DNA from: JBDKFK01 sp039798745
Lineage (GTDB): Bacteria; Patescibacteriota; Microgenomatia; UBA1406; GWC2-37-13
Direction of reading: 5' to 3'
NCBI GenBank assembly: GCA_039798745.1
Contig: JBDKFK010000011.1
Span: forward strand, 1 to 44,568
Length of the DNA stretch: 44,568 bases
This document shows positions 16,897-24,525 of this stretch, piece after piece. Position 1 is the stretch's first letter, and each line of letters begins with the position of its first letter. The notes beneath the pieces were generated by a model, which saw only the letters and a list, made by a program, of their open reading frames with translations, was not told the origin of the DNA and ran no database searches. The translations under genes were made by a program, and so were the position numbers.

Positions 16897-17399
16897 GTTG
16901 CTTTTTTCTTTGGTTTAGCTGCTGCTACCTGTTCCTCAGGCTCGTCACTGATGGCAGTACTTACGATTTTTTCTTCTACGGCCATAGGAGCCGCGACAGC
17001 GGGAACTACAGGCGTTAAGATACGTAGTATTTTATCAAGCTTGGCATTCAATGCTTCAAACTGTTGTTTGTACTGATACTGCTCGTTGTTTCTGCCACTC
17101 TGTTCGCTGTGATTACTAAAATTTGGCCGTTCTGAAGGTCGGCTTTCTGGTCTGTTATAGTCAGAGCCTTTATTGTTTTGAAAGCAGTCATTGCAGAAAA
17201 CAGGTTTACTACCGTTTGGTTTAAACGGTACTTCGCAGTTTCTTCCGCATTTACTACAGACAGTCTGGTACATAGGTCTGTCGGACCCTCTGTTGTCTCG
17301 GTCATCAAAGCTGCGTCTTTCACCGAAACTGCTTCTTTTATTAAAATCTCTTCCTCCACCCGATCTGTTGTCACGATTATTTCTATCAAAGTTACCCAT
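16872..17399 (-). CDS. CxxC-x17-CxxC zinc-ribbon protein
   Basis: 175 residues. An Arg/Asn/Asp/Ser-rich disordered N-terminus (1-42) precedes MYQTVCSKCGRNCEVPF and VFCNDCF, a four-Cys zinc ribbon common in CPR bacteria. A helical segment (FEALNAKLDKILRIL) and a Lys/Ala-rich tail follow. Nucleic acid binding is likely from the basic disordered ends, but is inference. TATAAT lies eight bases before the ATG. Confidence 0.8.
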   Translation of the reverse strand: MGNFDRNNRDNRSGGGRDFNKRSSFGERRSFDDRDNRGSDRPMYQTVCSKCGRNCEVPFKPNGSKPVFCNDCFQNNKGSDYNRPESRPSERPNFSNHSEQSGRNNEQYQYKQQFEALNAKLDKILRILTPVVPAVAAPMAVEEKIVSTAISDEPEEQVAAAKPKKKATKKKPLAD

Positions 17400-17434
17400 A
17401 GGCTTATATTATATCATCTCTATCTCAAAATAGC

Positions 17435-18181
17435 TCATACACCCGACAATGACGTGGCTATAACTGCATTTTCAGCCACTCCAAGTATGGTAATTCCGGG
17501 TGAAGGGAAGCATAGATTCCGCCCGGATGTTCTTATTAATGTTCTTAATTTGGCCAGAGGAGGCACTGTTATAAGATCAACTGTAAGCGGGGCTTCTTGA
17601 ACTGAGCCATATAATGTATATATAGGATTATCCTCGATACTTTGTGGGTATGAACTGAGCGGGGTTAACATTTTGCCATAGGTTATGCGGGCTTTTTTGG
17701 TACGGGTTTCCTCTTTCTCGCGAAATGTATTCCATGCTTCATACCTTTGTTCAGATAAGTGCATGGTTCCCGTACAGAACATATGTCCGCATGTGCATAT
17801 GTGAGTGCATGAGCGGCAGTAACCGCTTTGAGGAGCGAGTAAGTAAGAAACAGTTAACTCCTCACCTGAAAATATCTGTCGTAGCGCGAAAAATAAGGTG
17901 TGACCTTTGTATATATACATCCAGCAGTTTGGAGCGCACGAATGATTAAACAGATGTACGCCAGGAGCAGTGATGTCGGGGTAAACAGAAGCCTGATCAT
18001 GATAATATAGGAGATATAAATGTTTATCTAGTTCATTGAAGTCTACCTCTGACGTTTTTAAAACAGTACCAAGGTAATCACCGATAACGGTTCCAGCGTC
18101 TATATTTTTTTTCGCGAATACACCTCGACCTTTTTCTGGGGTTTGTTTTATCTCCCAGTAATCTTCAGGAATGAGAAACAT
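17435..18181 (-). CDS. SET domain protein
   Basis: 248 residues. The SET core shows GRGVFA (18-23), HLFNHSCAPNCW (76-87, the pseudoknot and S-adenosylmethionine site) and GEELTVSY (106-113). A Cys-rich post-SET-like segment (CRSCTHICTCGHMFC, 122-136) follows. It should methylate lysine on a protein; the target is unknown. The C-terminal 100 residues are not recognised. TAGAAT lies seven bases before the ATG. Confidence 0.85.
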   Translation of the reverse strand: MFLIPEDYWEIKQTPEKGRGVFAKKNIDAGTVIGDYLGTVLKTSEVDFNELDKHLYLLYYHDQASVYPDITAPGVHLFNHSCAPNCWMYIYKGHTLFFALRQIFSGEELTVSYLLAPQSGYCRSCTHICTCGHMFCTGTMHLSEQRYEAWNTFREKEETRTKKARITYGKMLTPLSSYPQSIEDNPIYTLYGSVQEAPLTVDLITVPPLAKLRTLIRTSGRNLCFPSPGITILGVAENAVIATSLSGV

Positions 18182-18224
18182 AAAAGCTATTCTAACACCT
18201 CAATGAAGGATCAGGGGGTGGACA

Positions 18225-18836
18225 TTACTGACATGTAGCGTTTGCTACGTCTATTGATACAGATGAGAAGCCCAGAGCCATAAATAATGCGGTGAGCTGT
18301 TTTTTGCCGTTGTCGGAGGCTTGTGTGAGAATATTTCCTTTACACGCCGCCTCCCGAATCGATGATTCAGCAGCTTTTCTCACCTCAGATTCAAGGTTAT
18401 CTTCGCCCATATTCAGTATTCCCCGTCGCCGGTCATATACGCGTGTCTGAGTGTTATCAAGAACTGTTGTCAGAATTTGTGGTTTTGGGAGGGTAATACT
18501 GAGTGAGGTATCTTTTATTTGAATATCCTTTTCAGATATCTGAGAGAGATCAAAACCTGCGATAACTTCGCCATGTGCGATAAGCAGAATCCGGTCACCA
18601 AACAGAAGCTGGCTGATCGGTCCTTTTTCTGTAGTTCCTCCGTCAATTATTTTTTCGATAGTAAAGGATGCTGTTTCCAACCGGTTGAGATTCCGTACTT
18701 CTTTTATGACCGCGGTTCGGTCGGTATTTATGCGGAGCCGGGGATTGTTACTCATGAGAAAATACCAGCCCGCGAGTGAAACTACCGCGCAGAGCGTGAG
18801 CAGAAGAATTGTCTGAGCAGTTTTTCCAAGTGTCAT
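18225..18836 (-). CDS. DUF4230 family membrane-anchored protein
   Basis: 203 residues. One N-terminal transmembrane helix (about 7-28) is followed by the DUF4230 domain: NRLETASFTIEKIIDGG, then LLIAHGEVIAGFDLSQI and ITLPKPQI. The domain faces outward. The function is not known. TACACT lies six bases before the ATG. The gene diverges from cassette A, with the inverted repeat CTCACT-A-AGTGAG (about 18857-18870) between the two promoters. Confidence 0.8.
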   Translation of the reverse strand: MTLGKTAQTILLLTLCAVVSLAGWYFLMSNNPRLRINTDRTAVIKEVRNLNRLETASFTIEKIIDGGTTEKGPISQLLFGDRILLIAHGEVIAGFDLSQISEKDIQIKDTSLSITLPKPQILTTVLDNTQTRVYDRRRGILNMGEDNLESEVRKAAESSIREAACKGNILTQASDNGKKQLTALFMALGFSSVSIDVANATCQ

Positions 18837-18879
18837 ACCCTAAGTGTACCACGTAGGCTCACTAAGTGAGTATACGTAG

Positions 18880-18908
18880 TTGATAAATATAGGAATAAAT
18901 GATATACT
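18880..18908 (+). promoter_or_regulatory. cassette A promoter
   Basis: TTGATA (18880-18885), 17 bases, TATACT (18903-18908), continuing ATAGG. The predicted RNA start is near 18915, about 180 bases before the first ribosome site. Confidence 0.85.
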
Positions 18909-18934
18909 ATAGGTTACATATAGCCTCAAGAGTC

Positions 18935-19001
18935 TTCTGCAGGTGCTCAAGCCGTGCCTGAGGAAGGTTCGTAGTGAGACGTACCTTCAAAACCTGCGGA
19001 A
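18935..19001 (+). ncRNA. shared leader module, copy A
   Basis: TTCTGCAGG (18935-18943) pairs with CCTGCGGAA (18993-19001), closing a 67-base domain. Inside are a possible CTCA...TGAG stem and a hairpin GAAGGT-T-CGT-AGTGAG-ACG-T-ACCTTC (18963-18988). The order and sequence match copies B and, more loosely, C. A second small hairpin CCTTA-TGCCG-TAAGG lies just before the first ribosome site. A cis-acting leader RNA is inferred; no known riboswitch class was recognised. Confidence 0.6.
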
Positions 19002-19005
19002 AAAT
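18989..19005 (+). repeat. left inverted arm of cassette A
   Basis: AAAACCTGCGGAAAAAT is the exact reverse complement of 19614-19630. It includes the 3' strand of the leader-closing stem, so it can pair either locally or with the distal arm. Confidence 0.8.
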
Positions 19006-19094
19006 TCTCAACCCACCACCCGACTCTTTGTCGACCACCTTCGGCCGGCAAGATTAAACACACCTTATGCCGTAAGGCAGAAAGGAGGGCGCTA

Positions 19095-19178
19095 ATGCTG
19101 TCCTATTTGGACAGAAACAGCTGGAGCATCGGTATGCTCATCTGGATCGCTCTCTGTATCGTCTGGGCTTTTTGTTAG
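19095..19178 (+). CDS. 27-residue hydrophobic peptide
   Basis: The reading frame encodes a short polar start (MLSYLDRNSW) and a membrane-spanning stretch (IGMLIWIALCIVWAFC). An excellent ribosome site AAAGGAGG lies five bases before the ATG. It is the first gene of cassette A, 38 bases before the zinc-ribbon gene. A small membrane protein or leader peptide is likely. Confidence 0.6.
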   Translation: MLSYLDRNSWSIGMLIWIALCIVWAFC

Positions 19179-19216
19179 ACATCGTGCGCAAGCACGACAT
19201 TAAAGGAGGTGTCCAC

Positions 19217-19563
19217 ATGGCATATCCATTCGACGTCCTGCTGGCTCCTGCACGCTACGCGCTCGATAGCTACATCAACTTCTTCAAAGGGCAGATCGGT
19301 CTGCTTCCGGAGAAGTGGATGGTTGTGCTCGTGAAGAAGATCGGCCCTTTTATGCCGATGCTCGCGGCGCATCGCTGCCGTAGCTGCGGCCTGGTACGGG
19401 GCAAAGTCTCATTCTTTGATCTGCCGCAGGCAGCACAGGAGAGCTTACCCCTGAGTACCACGGTTGCTACCTGGACGCCGAGTTAAACATCATTGGCATG
19501 TTTATCTGCCGGACACCATCGTGCCCTGAGGCGGAAGCCAAAAGGACATACATGGTGCTCTAG
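19217..19563 (+). CDS. small zinc-ribbon protein, apparently frameshifted
   Basis: The ATG at 19217 follows AAAGGAGGTGTCCAC. The first frame encodes 89 residues with CRSCG near residue 56 and stops at 19486. Another frame, open from 19420, continues in protein-like fashion through LTPEYHGCYLDAELNIIG and FICRTPSCPEA to a stop at 19563. Joining them restores a CxxC...CxxxxC zinc site. Its PxCxEA ending resembles PECSEAW in the cassette B protein at 41758-42183. The switch (between about 19420 and 19483) could be a mutation, a sequencing error or programmed frameshifting. It is G+C-rich compared with its neighbours. Confidence 0.6.
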
Positions 19564-19584
19564 CAGCACTGGTCGTTCGGTTTC

Positions 19585-19619
19585 TACAGGGGTGGCGTGC
19601 CACCCCTGTACTAATTTTT
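19585..19619 (+). terminator. terminator of cassette A
   Basis: TACAGGGGTGG-CGTG-CCACCCCTGTA is a perfect 11-bp hairpin (19585-19610) followed by CTAATTTTT. The distal inverted arm begins inside this T-tract. Confidence 0.85.
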
Positions 19620-19630
19620 CCGCAGGTTTT
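19614..19630 (+). repeat. right inverted arm of cassette A
   Basis: ATTTTTCCGCAGGTTTT, the exact reverse complement of 18989-19005 at a distance of about 610 bases. It also resembles, as a direct repeat, the first leader arm TTCTGCAGGTG. Confidence 0.8.
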
Positions 19631-19677
19631 TATTACTCTTTAAAAGTACCTCTTCAGTACTTGTTATAATGGTGTGT

Positions 19678-20757
19678 ATGAGGCTTCTCAAGAAACTTCC
19701 CAAAGTATATTTGGTCATTTTTTTATTTGGATTCATTTTTTCTCTGGTCCATTCTGCCGGCGCACAGTCATGTTCCCTTAGGCCTCATGGAGACGCTGAC
19801 TGCAACGCTATCATAGACATTGTCGATTTTGAGGTTTTCCGCAAGGAGTATACCGGCATAGTACAGACTAAAACTGCCGATTTTGATGGATCGGGAGCAG
19901 TGGATATCTCTGATTTTGAAATTTGGAGACGCGGGTATTTTGAAGTACCCACTGCTACGGGGACGCCGGAAGTAAGTAATACTCCACCGGTTGTCACTAC
20001 AAGTCCAACGCAGACTCCTACTGCAGTTCCGCCAACAGCTACTCCTGCGCCTGTTTCACCAACACATGCAGTTGGCTGTACGTATCCGGCACAGATTCTC
20101 AATCTTACAAACTGGAAAATAACTCTTCCTATTGGCTCAGGTTCACCCACAGAGATAAAACAACCACAGCTAAATACATACATGATAGATCCATGGTTTA
20201 AAGTCAATTCAACCTGTGACGGTATTCAGTTTAGGGCACATACCTCAGCTCCCGTAACAACGGCAAACTCCAGTTATCCTCGTTCCGAGCTTCGCGAGAT
20301 GATAAACAACGGACTGGCAAATGCTGCATGGTCGAACAGTTCGGGTACGCATACTATGTTTATTGAGGAAGCGATAACCGCGGTACCAAAGGGAAAAAAA
20401 CATGTTGTTGCCGGTCAGATACACGATGGGAGTAGTGATGTGATTGTGATCCGGTTGGAGTTCCCCAAACTTTTTGTTGATATCGGGGGCACCGAGGGTT
20501 CTATACTTGACCCTGCCTATATACTGGGTAAAAAATTTACTGTAAAGTTTGTTGCATCTGGTGGAAAAATTAGTATATACTACAACGGCAGTTCGACCGC
20601 GGCACATACGATTACTAAAACCATATCCAATAGCTACTTCAAAGCCGGGGCTTATACCCAGTCAAACTGCTCCCGGGAACAGGCAGCGGGAACTTTATGC
20701 GCAGCAGATAACTACGGCGAAGTAATAATCTACAACCTTTCTGTTACACATCAATAA
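19678..20757 (+). CDS. secreted PL7 alginate lyase with dockerin domain
   Basis: 359 residues from ATG 19678; the ATG at 19669 overlaps the TATAAT box and is rejected. Signal peptide at about 1-30. Two calcium-binding dockerin-like loops follow (DADCNAIIDIVDF, 39-51; DFDGSGAVDISDF, 68-80). A Thr/Pro-rich linker covers about 90-130. The catalytic polysaccharide-lyase-7 domain has RSELRE (202-207), QIHD (247-250) and YFKAGAYTQ near the end, all hallmark motifs. It should cleave alginate or a related uronate polymer outside the cell. No cohesin protein is in the window, so the dockerin partner is unknown. The inverted repeat AAGTAC-CTCTTCA-GTACTT just upstream may be an operator. Confidence 0.9.
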   Translation: MRLLKKLPKVYLVIFLFGFIFSLVHSAGAQSCSLRPHGDADCNAIIDIVDFEVFRKEYTGIVQTKTADFDGSGAVDISDFEIWRRGYFEVPTATGTPEVSNTPPVVTTSPTQTPTAVPPTATPAPVSPTHAVGCTYPAQILNLTNWKITLPIGSGSPTEIKQPQLNTYMIDPWFKVNSTCDGIQFRAHTSAPVTTANSSYPRSELREMINNGLANAAWSNSSGTHTMFIEEAITAVPKGKKHVVAGQIHDGSSDVIVIRLEFPKLFVDIGGTEGSILDPAYILGKKFTVKFVASGGKISIYYNGSSTAAHTITKTISNSYFKAGAYTQSNCSREQAAGTLCAADNYGEVIIYNLSVTHQ

Positions 20758-20765
20758 ACCTGCTT

Positions 20766-22658
20766 TCATTTACGAAGGTTGCGATAGTAGTTCAGACGCC
20801 CCTGTACGCGAGCATCTTTCTGTGGCGATGATGAGCGTTCAAGGTAAAGCGAATAATATCGCTGACCTTCGGTTTCGTCGCCGGTGCACACGTATTCGTA
20901 ATCACCTGAGTAGAGGAAAAATTCTTCCTGGGCATAGGTTTCTGTGTATACAAACGGATTTGAGGTAGTCCCTTCCACGAAACCAAGCAGATCGGAAATT
21001 GCGCTACAATCATGGGTCCGTAGAGCCATAGCGGTCTGTAAGAGAGCTAGTTTTGTTTGTATGTTTATAGATACCTGGTCACGGACGGGGAGTAGTTTAC
21101 TGAGTTCGTCAGCAGCTTTGTGTGTGTCACCGGAAGCAAATAACATATATGCTCTGTGATATGAAAGATGAGGAGTGCTTCCTTGCCGTTTGAATAACTC
21201 AGTAAGTTCGTTTGCGGCTTTCAGAGTTTGTCCTTTTTTTGCCATGGGTTCAGAGGTGGGATCCAGCGAGTTCAGCGTGAAAAGATGTTTATTCTCCAGT
21301 AATTTATTCTTAACAGCGACAAAATACTGATCGTCAATATACACAAGCTTCCAATCATTGTTGTAAAAGAGAGGTTTATATACGACGTTGGATACAGCAC
21401 CAACTACAATGGTGATTGCATATTTGTCTGTGAGGGTTGTTATATCAATAGCCCCGGTTTGCAGTTTCTGTCGGTCGTCAAAAACAGATGTGTCTATAAA
21501 AAGATCATCTCTGGTATCTATAAAGATACGTGAAGATGGCACGTTGAGACTTATATACGAACCTGTCTCCTGTGTCGTAAAAATATTCCCAGTCAGTTTC
21601 TGTGTTCTGAGAAACTGAGAAGCTCTCTCAGGAAAAACCATAGGCTTTATTCCGACACCGAAATCCATATACAAAAAACGCAGTATAACAAAAATTGTAA
21701 TACATATACCTATACTTCCATATACAAGCTTTTTCCATAAGCCGGTACATGACGCTATCATAATAGTTATAAACGGAGCGACAAAAACAGGCATAATGTT
21801 GATCAACCTGAAAGATATGAATGGAAGAAGCACGCCTGCAGAAAGGAGAGCGTAAAAGATATTATTCTGTAATAGTTTTTTTTGTTTCAGCGTTATGCCA
21901 AAGAGCAGAAAAAATAGTACCAAAACAACTCCATAGTAAAGTACCCGTATGAAGGTGGCAGGAAGCATATGTTCCTGAATGATAGTATAGAGAGGATACC
22001 ATTCCTGCAACGAGGGTATCTGCGGTATGTTGAACGAGTATAAGAGACTGTCTAGCCCATAGCCATTTAACATGCCGGCAATAATCGATAGAGCTACTAC
22101 AAAGATATCTTTCAGGTCTCTTTCTTTTGAACATACAATGAATGTTATGAGAATGCCTAATCCAAGAATAGTTGAGGCCCCGTACATTACCGACCATACA
22201 AGAAAAAATATTGGCAGATAGAAACGGATGGAGCTATAAGAGCGCAACAAGAGGAGGAGCGCAATAATAAGAGTACTTCCCATCACCAGAGGCCGACTCG
22301 GCCAGTATAAACTCAACCCGACTATAAAGAAAAATGAAGTAATAAGAGGTACATACTTTGCTGATGTGATAGAACGCAAAAGAAGATACAGTAATGCCGC
22401 TGTAATTGCTCCAAGGACCGCGAACCAGAGGCTGTCAGCAAAGATTCCACTGATCAGAGATAGAAGATAATAGAGCACACCACTTCCCCAGGAGTGATCG
22501 ATCCAGTATGTACCGTAGGCTGAAATAGTTGAGGCATCTGTATAGGGTAGTCGTAAATGCCTCACAATATATTCCCCGCTTTGCAGATGATGAAAAAAAT
22601 CACCTGCGTCAATGGGGTGAAGAAAGAACAACAATGAAATACACACAAGAAATATCAT
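20766..22658 (-). CDS. large polytopic membrane protein, GT-C-like
   Basis: 630 residues. About 11-12 membrane helices occupy the first 330 residues. The first outside loop has DAGDFFHHLQSGEYIV and YGTYWIDHSWGSG, the position and style of the catalytic Asp in GT-C glycosyltransferases. The C-terminal 280 residues are soluble with helical-repeat character (AANELTELFKR, ADELSKLL), possibly TPR-like. Transfer of a lipid-linked sugar at the membrane is inference. Its stop converges on the PL7 gene. Confidence 0.6.
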   Translation of the reverse strand: MIFLVCISLLFFLHPIDAGDFFHHLQSGEYIVRHLRLPYTDASTISAYGTYWIDHSWGSGVLYYLLSLISGIFADSLWFAVLGAITAALLYLLLRSITSAKYVPLITSFFFIVGLSLYWPSRPLVMGSTLIIALLLLLRSYSSIRFYLPIFFLVWSVMYGASTILGLGILITFIVCSKERDLKDIFVVALSIIAGMLNGYGLDSLLYSFNIPQIPSLQEWYPLYTIIQEHMLPATFIRVLYYGVVLVLFFLLFGITLKQKKLLQNNIFYALLSAGVLLPFISFRLINIMPVFVAPFITIMIASCTGLWKKLVYGSIGICITIFVILRFLYMDFGVGIKPMVFPERASQFLRTQKLTGNIFTTQETGSYISLNVPSSRIFIDTRDDLFIDTSVFDDRQKLQTGAIDITTLTDKYAITIVVGAVSNVVYKPLFYNNDWKLVYIDDQYFVAVKNKLLENKHLFTLNSLDPTSEPMAKKGQTLKAANELTELFKRQGSTPHLSYHRAYMLFASGDTHKAADELSKLLPVRDQVSINIQTKLALLQTAMALRTHDCSAISDLLGFVEGTTSNPFVYTETYAQEEFFLYSGDYEYVCTGDETEGQRYYSLYLERSSSPQKDARVQGRLNYYRNLRK

Positions 22659-22669
22659 TACGGTACCTC

Positions 22670-22697
22670 ATTCTACCTAATCTTTTTATCAGGTCAA
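22670..22697 (-). promoter_or_regulatory. promoter of the GT-C-like gene
   Basis: Minus-strand TTGACC (22697-22692), a 16-base spacer, TAGAAT (22675-22670) and 11 bases to the ATG. The rest of the divergent intergenic stretch up to 22830 shows only a small inverted repeat TTAGCT...AGCTAA and no gene. Confidence 0.7.
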
Positions 22698-22832
22698 AGG
22701 GGTGACACATAATACGAGTGTTAAATTCATACCTATAATATGCCTTTAAGATCTATCAATCAGGTACCGCCTTTTTTTTAGCTTTGGACTGGGGGAGCTA
22801 AGCTTTATGTCTATATCTCTAGTGCATTGAGC

Positions 22833-22861
22833 TTGATTAATGTATGAACCTATAGTATAAT
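22833..22861 (+). promoter_or_regulatory. promoter of the surface-glycan operon
   Basis: TTGATT (22833-22838), 17 bases and TATAAT (22856-22861). It precedes seven tightly packed + strand genes (22908-30508) that lack other obvious promoters. Confidence 0.8.
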
Positions 22862-22907
22862 TTCCTGTTTAATTAATAGTGCCTAGTAAATATAGGTTTT
22901 GGGCTGT

Positions 22908-24029
22908 ATGGACAATATAAATAAGGGTAATCTACATATTGCGTTCCTCGATTTAGATGATATTGACAATCCATTGCTTGGAGCAGGTCAGGCGAGAGCT
23001 ACCTATGAGGTTGCAAAGAGGCTTGTTGCAATGGGTCATTCTGTAACTGTTTATTGTTCACGGTATCCGGGATATAAAGACAGAGTACAGGACGGCATAA
23101 CATATAGACACATAGCTGTAGGAACAAAAAATATGCAGGTGAACAACCTGCTTTTCATTATTATGGCACCCTTTTATGTGCGAAAGATCAAGGCAGATAT
23201 CATTATAGAGTCATTCGTTGCCCCGGTTTCCACCCTCTGCTCACCGCTTTTCACAAAAATTCCGGTTATTGGACTTCCTTCAATGTTTAACGCAAAAGAG
23301 TTCTCAAAGAAATACGGCGGACTGCCGTTTCACTGGATAGAACAATGGGGTAGTAAATATTATAAATATTTCCTCCCGTACTCAAATATAGATAGCGCAA
23401 AAATGAAACAGCTCAACCCTTCGATTATCTATAAAATCGTGCCACAGGGTGTGGATCGTTCATTTTTTGAAATTCCTCATAAAAAGCCTAAACATATTCT
23501 TTTTCTTTCCCGTCTGGATATCCATCAAAAAGGTATTGATCTATTGGTCGAGGCATATGCTAAGGTAGCAAAGACCATCGGCTATCCTCTTGTAATCGCG
23601 GGACACGGTCCTGATGAAGCAAAAATCAAAGCCCTCGTAAAAAAACTTGGAATTAACGAACATGTGCATTTTGTGGGATCTGCATACGGAAAAACAAAAG
23701 AAGCCCTTATCTCAGAGGCGATATTTGTAGCGTTTCCTTCTCGTCATGATGAGCTCTCTCTCTGGTCTCTTGAAGCGTTAGGTTCGGGTATGCCCATGGT
23801 TGGGTTTGATCTTCCTGAAACTGAGTGGGCGACACCAGATGTCTGCCTCAAGGCAAAACCCTATGATCTTGATGAGTACGCACAGCTTCTTGTAAAAGCA
23901 GCCGAACCTGATCTAAACGCCAGAATGAGAAAAAACGCTCGTCTTCTTGCCAAAAACTATACATGGGACAAAGTCGCGTCTATGTTTAACGAATTTATAT
24001 ATACCGTTTTACAGTATGAAAAAAACTAA
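22908..24029 (+). CDS. GT4-family glycosyltransferase
   Basis: 373 residues. The N-terminal GT-B half begins LHIAFLDLDDIDNPLLGAGQ, with the acceptor-side Gly-rich loop. The C-terminal half has ILFLSRLDIHQKGIDLLVEA, VIAGHGPDE and FPSRHDELSLWSLEALGSGM, typical of GT4. ATG 22908 is preferred over the upstream TTG at 22899. It is the first gene of the glycan operon, overlapping the FdtA-like gene by 14 bases. Donor and acceptor are unknown. Confidence 0.9.
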   Translation: MDNINKGNLHIAFLDLDDIDNPLLGAGQARATYEVAKRLVAMGHSVTVYCSRYPGYKDRVQDGITYRHIAVGTKNMQVNNLLFIIMAPFYVRKIKADIIIESFVAPVSTLCSPLFTKIPVIGLPSMFNAKEFSKKYGGLPFHWIEQWGSKYYKYFLPYSNIDSAKMKQLNPSIIYKIVPQGVDRSFFEIPHKKPKHILFLSRLDIHQKGIDLLVEAYAKVAKTIGYPLVIAGHGPDEAKIKALVKKLGINEHVHFVGSAYGKTKEALISEAIFVAFPSRHDELSLWSLEALGSGMPMVGFDLPETEWATPDVCLKAKPYDLDEYAQLLVKAAEPDLNARMRKNARLLAKNYTWDKVASMFNEFIYTVLQYEKN

Positions 24030-24504
24030 AAGCATTCCTACCGTGCTATCACATATTATTGAGATTCCTAAGATAAATGATGAGGGATATCTGTGTTTTG
24101 CCGAAAATGGCAAACAGATGCCTTTTGACATAAAACGGTTTTACTATATTTTTGATGTGAAAGACAATGTTCAGCGGGGATTTCATGCTCACAAGAAAAC
24201 AAAGCAGGTTTTATTTTGTATACAGGGCAGTATTACCGTTATTCTGGATGATGGGCAAAAACGGGAGAAAATAGTATTGAATCAGCCGAATTATGGTATC
24301 TTTCTGGATAAACTTATCTGGCATGAGATGGCAGATTTCAAAAAAGATACAATACTTCTTGTTGCTGCTTCAGATGTGTACTACGAATCTGATTATCTTC
24401 GTGATTACGATATGTTTCTTAAATATCTTGAGAAGCAGAACCGCAAATGGTACGAATTTGTCACGCTGTCGCCTGTTAAAAAACTTCTGGGGAGAAGTTT
24501 ATAA
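24016..24504 (+). CDS. FdtA/QdtA-like dTDP-sugar 3,4-ketoisomerase
   Basis: 162 residues. The cupin shows RFYYIFDVKDNVQRGFHAHK, then VLFCIQGSITVILDDG and WHEMADF, matching FdtA/QdtA/TylM-type 3,4-oxoisomerases, whose HAH pair is in the active site. They convert dTDP-4-keto-6-deoxyglucose to the 3-keto form. The aminotransferase that would follow in the pathway is the next gene. Fuc3N or Qui3N is the likely product; the choice cannot be made by eye. Confidence 0.85.
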   Translation: MKKTKSIPTVLSHIIEIPKINDEGYLCFAENGKQMPFDIKRFYYIFDVKDNVQRGFHAHKKTKQVLFCIQGSITVILDDGQKREKIVLNQPNYGIFLDKLIWHEMADFKKDTILLVAASDVYYESDYLRDYDMFLKYLEKQNRKWYEFVTLSPVKKLLGRSL

Positions 24505-24525
24505 TTATTACTTTTTATACATCCT

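Noticed and set aside
17178..17600. Plus-strand open frames opposite the CxxC protein.
   Set aside because: Low-complexity antisense of an Arg/Asp/Asn-rich gene, crossing into the SET gene with no start signals.
18935..19630. The repeated CTGCAGG arms as a CRISPR array or integron attC sites.
   Set aside because: Only three arms, irregular spacing of tens to hundreds of bases, no cas gene or integrase, and no GTTRRRY core.
19669..19677. Longer start of the PL7 lyase at ATG 19669.
   Set aside because: That ATG overlaps the TATAAT box, so it would not be in the transcript.
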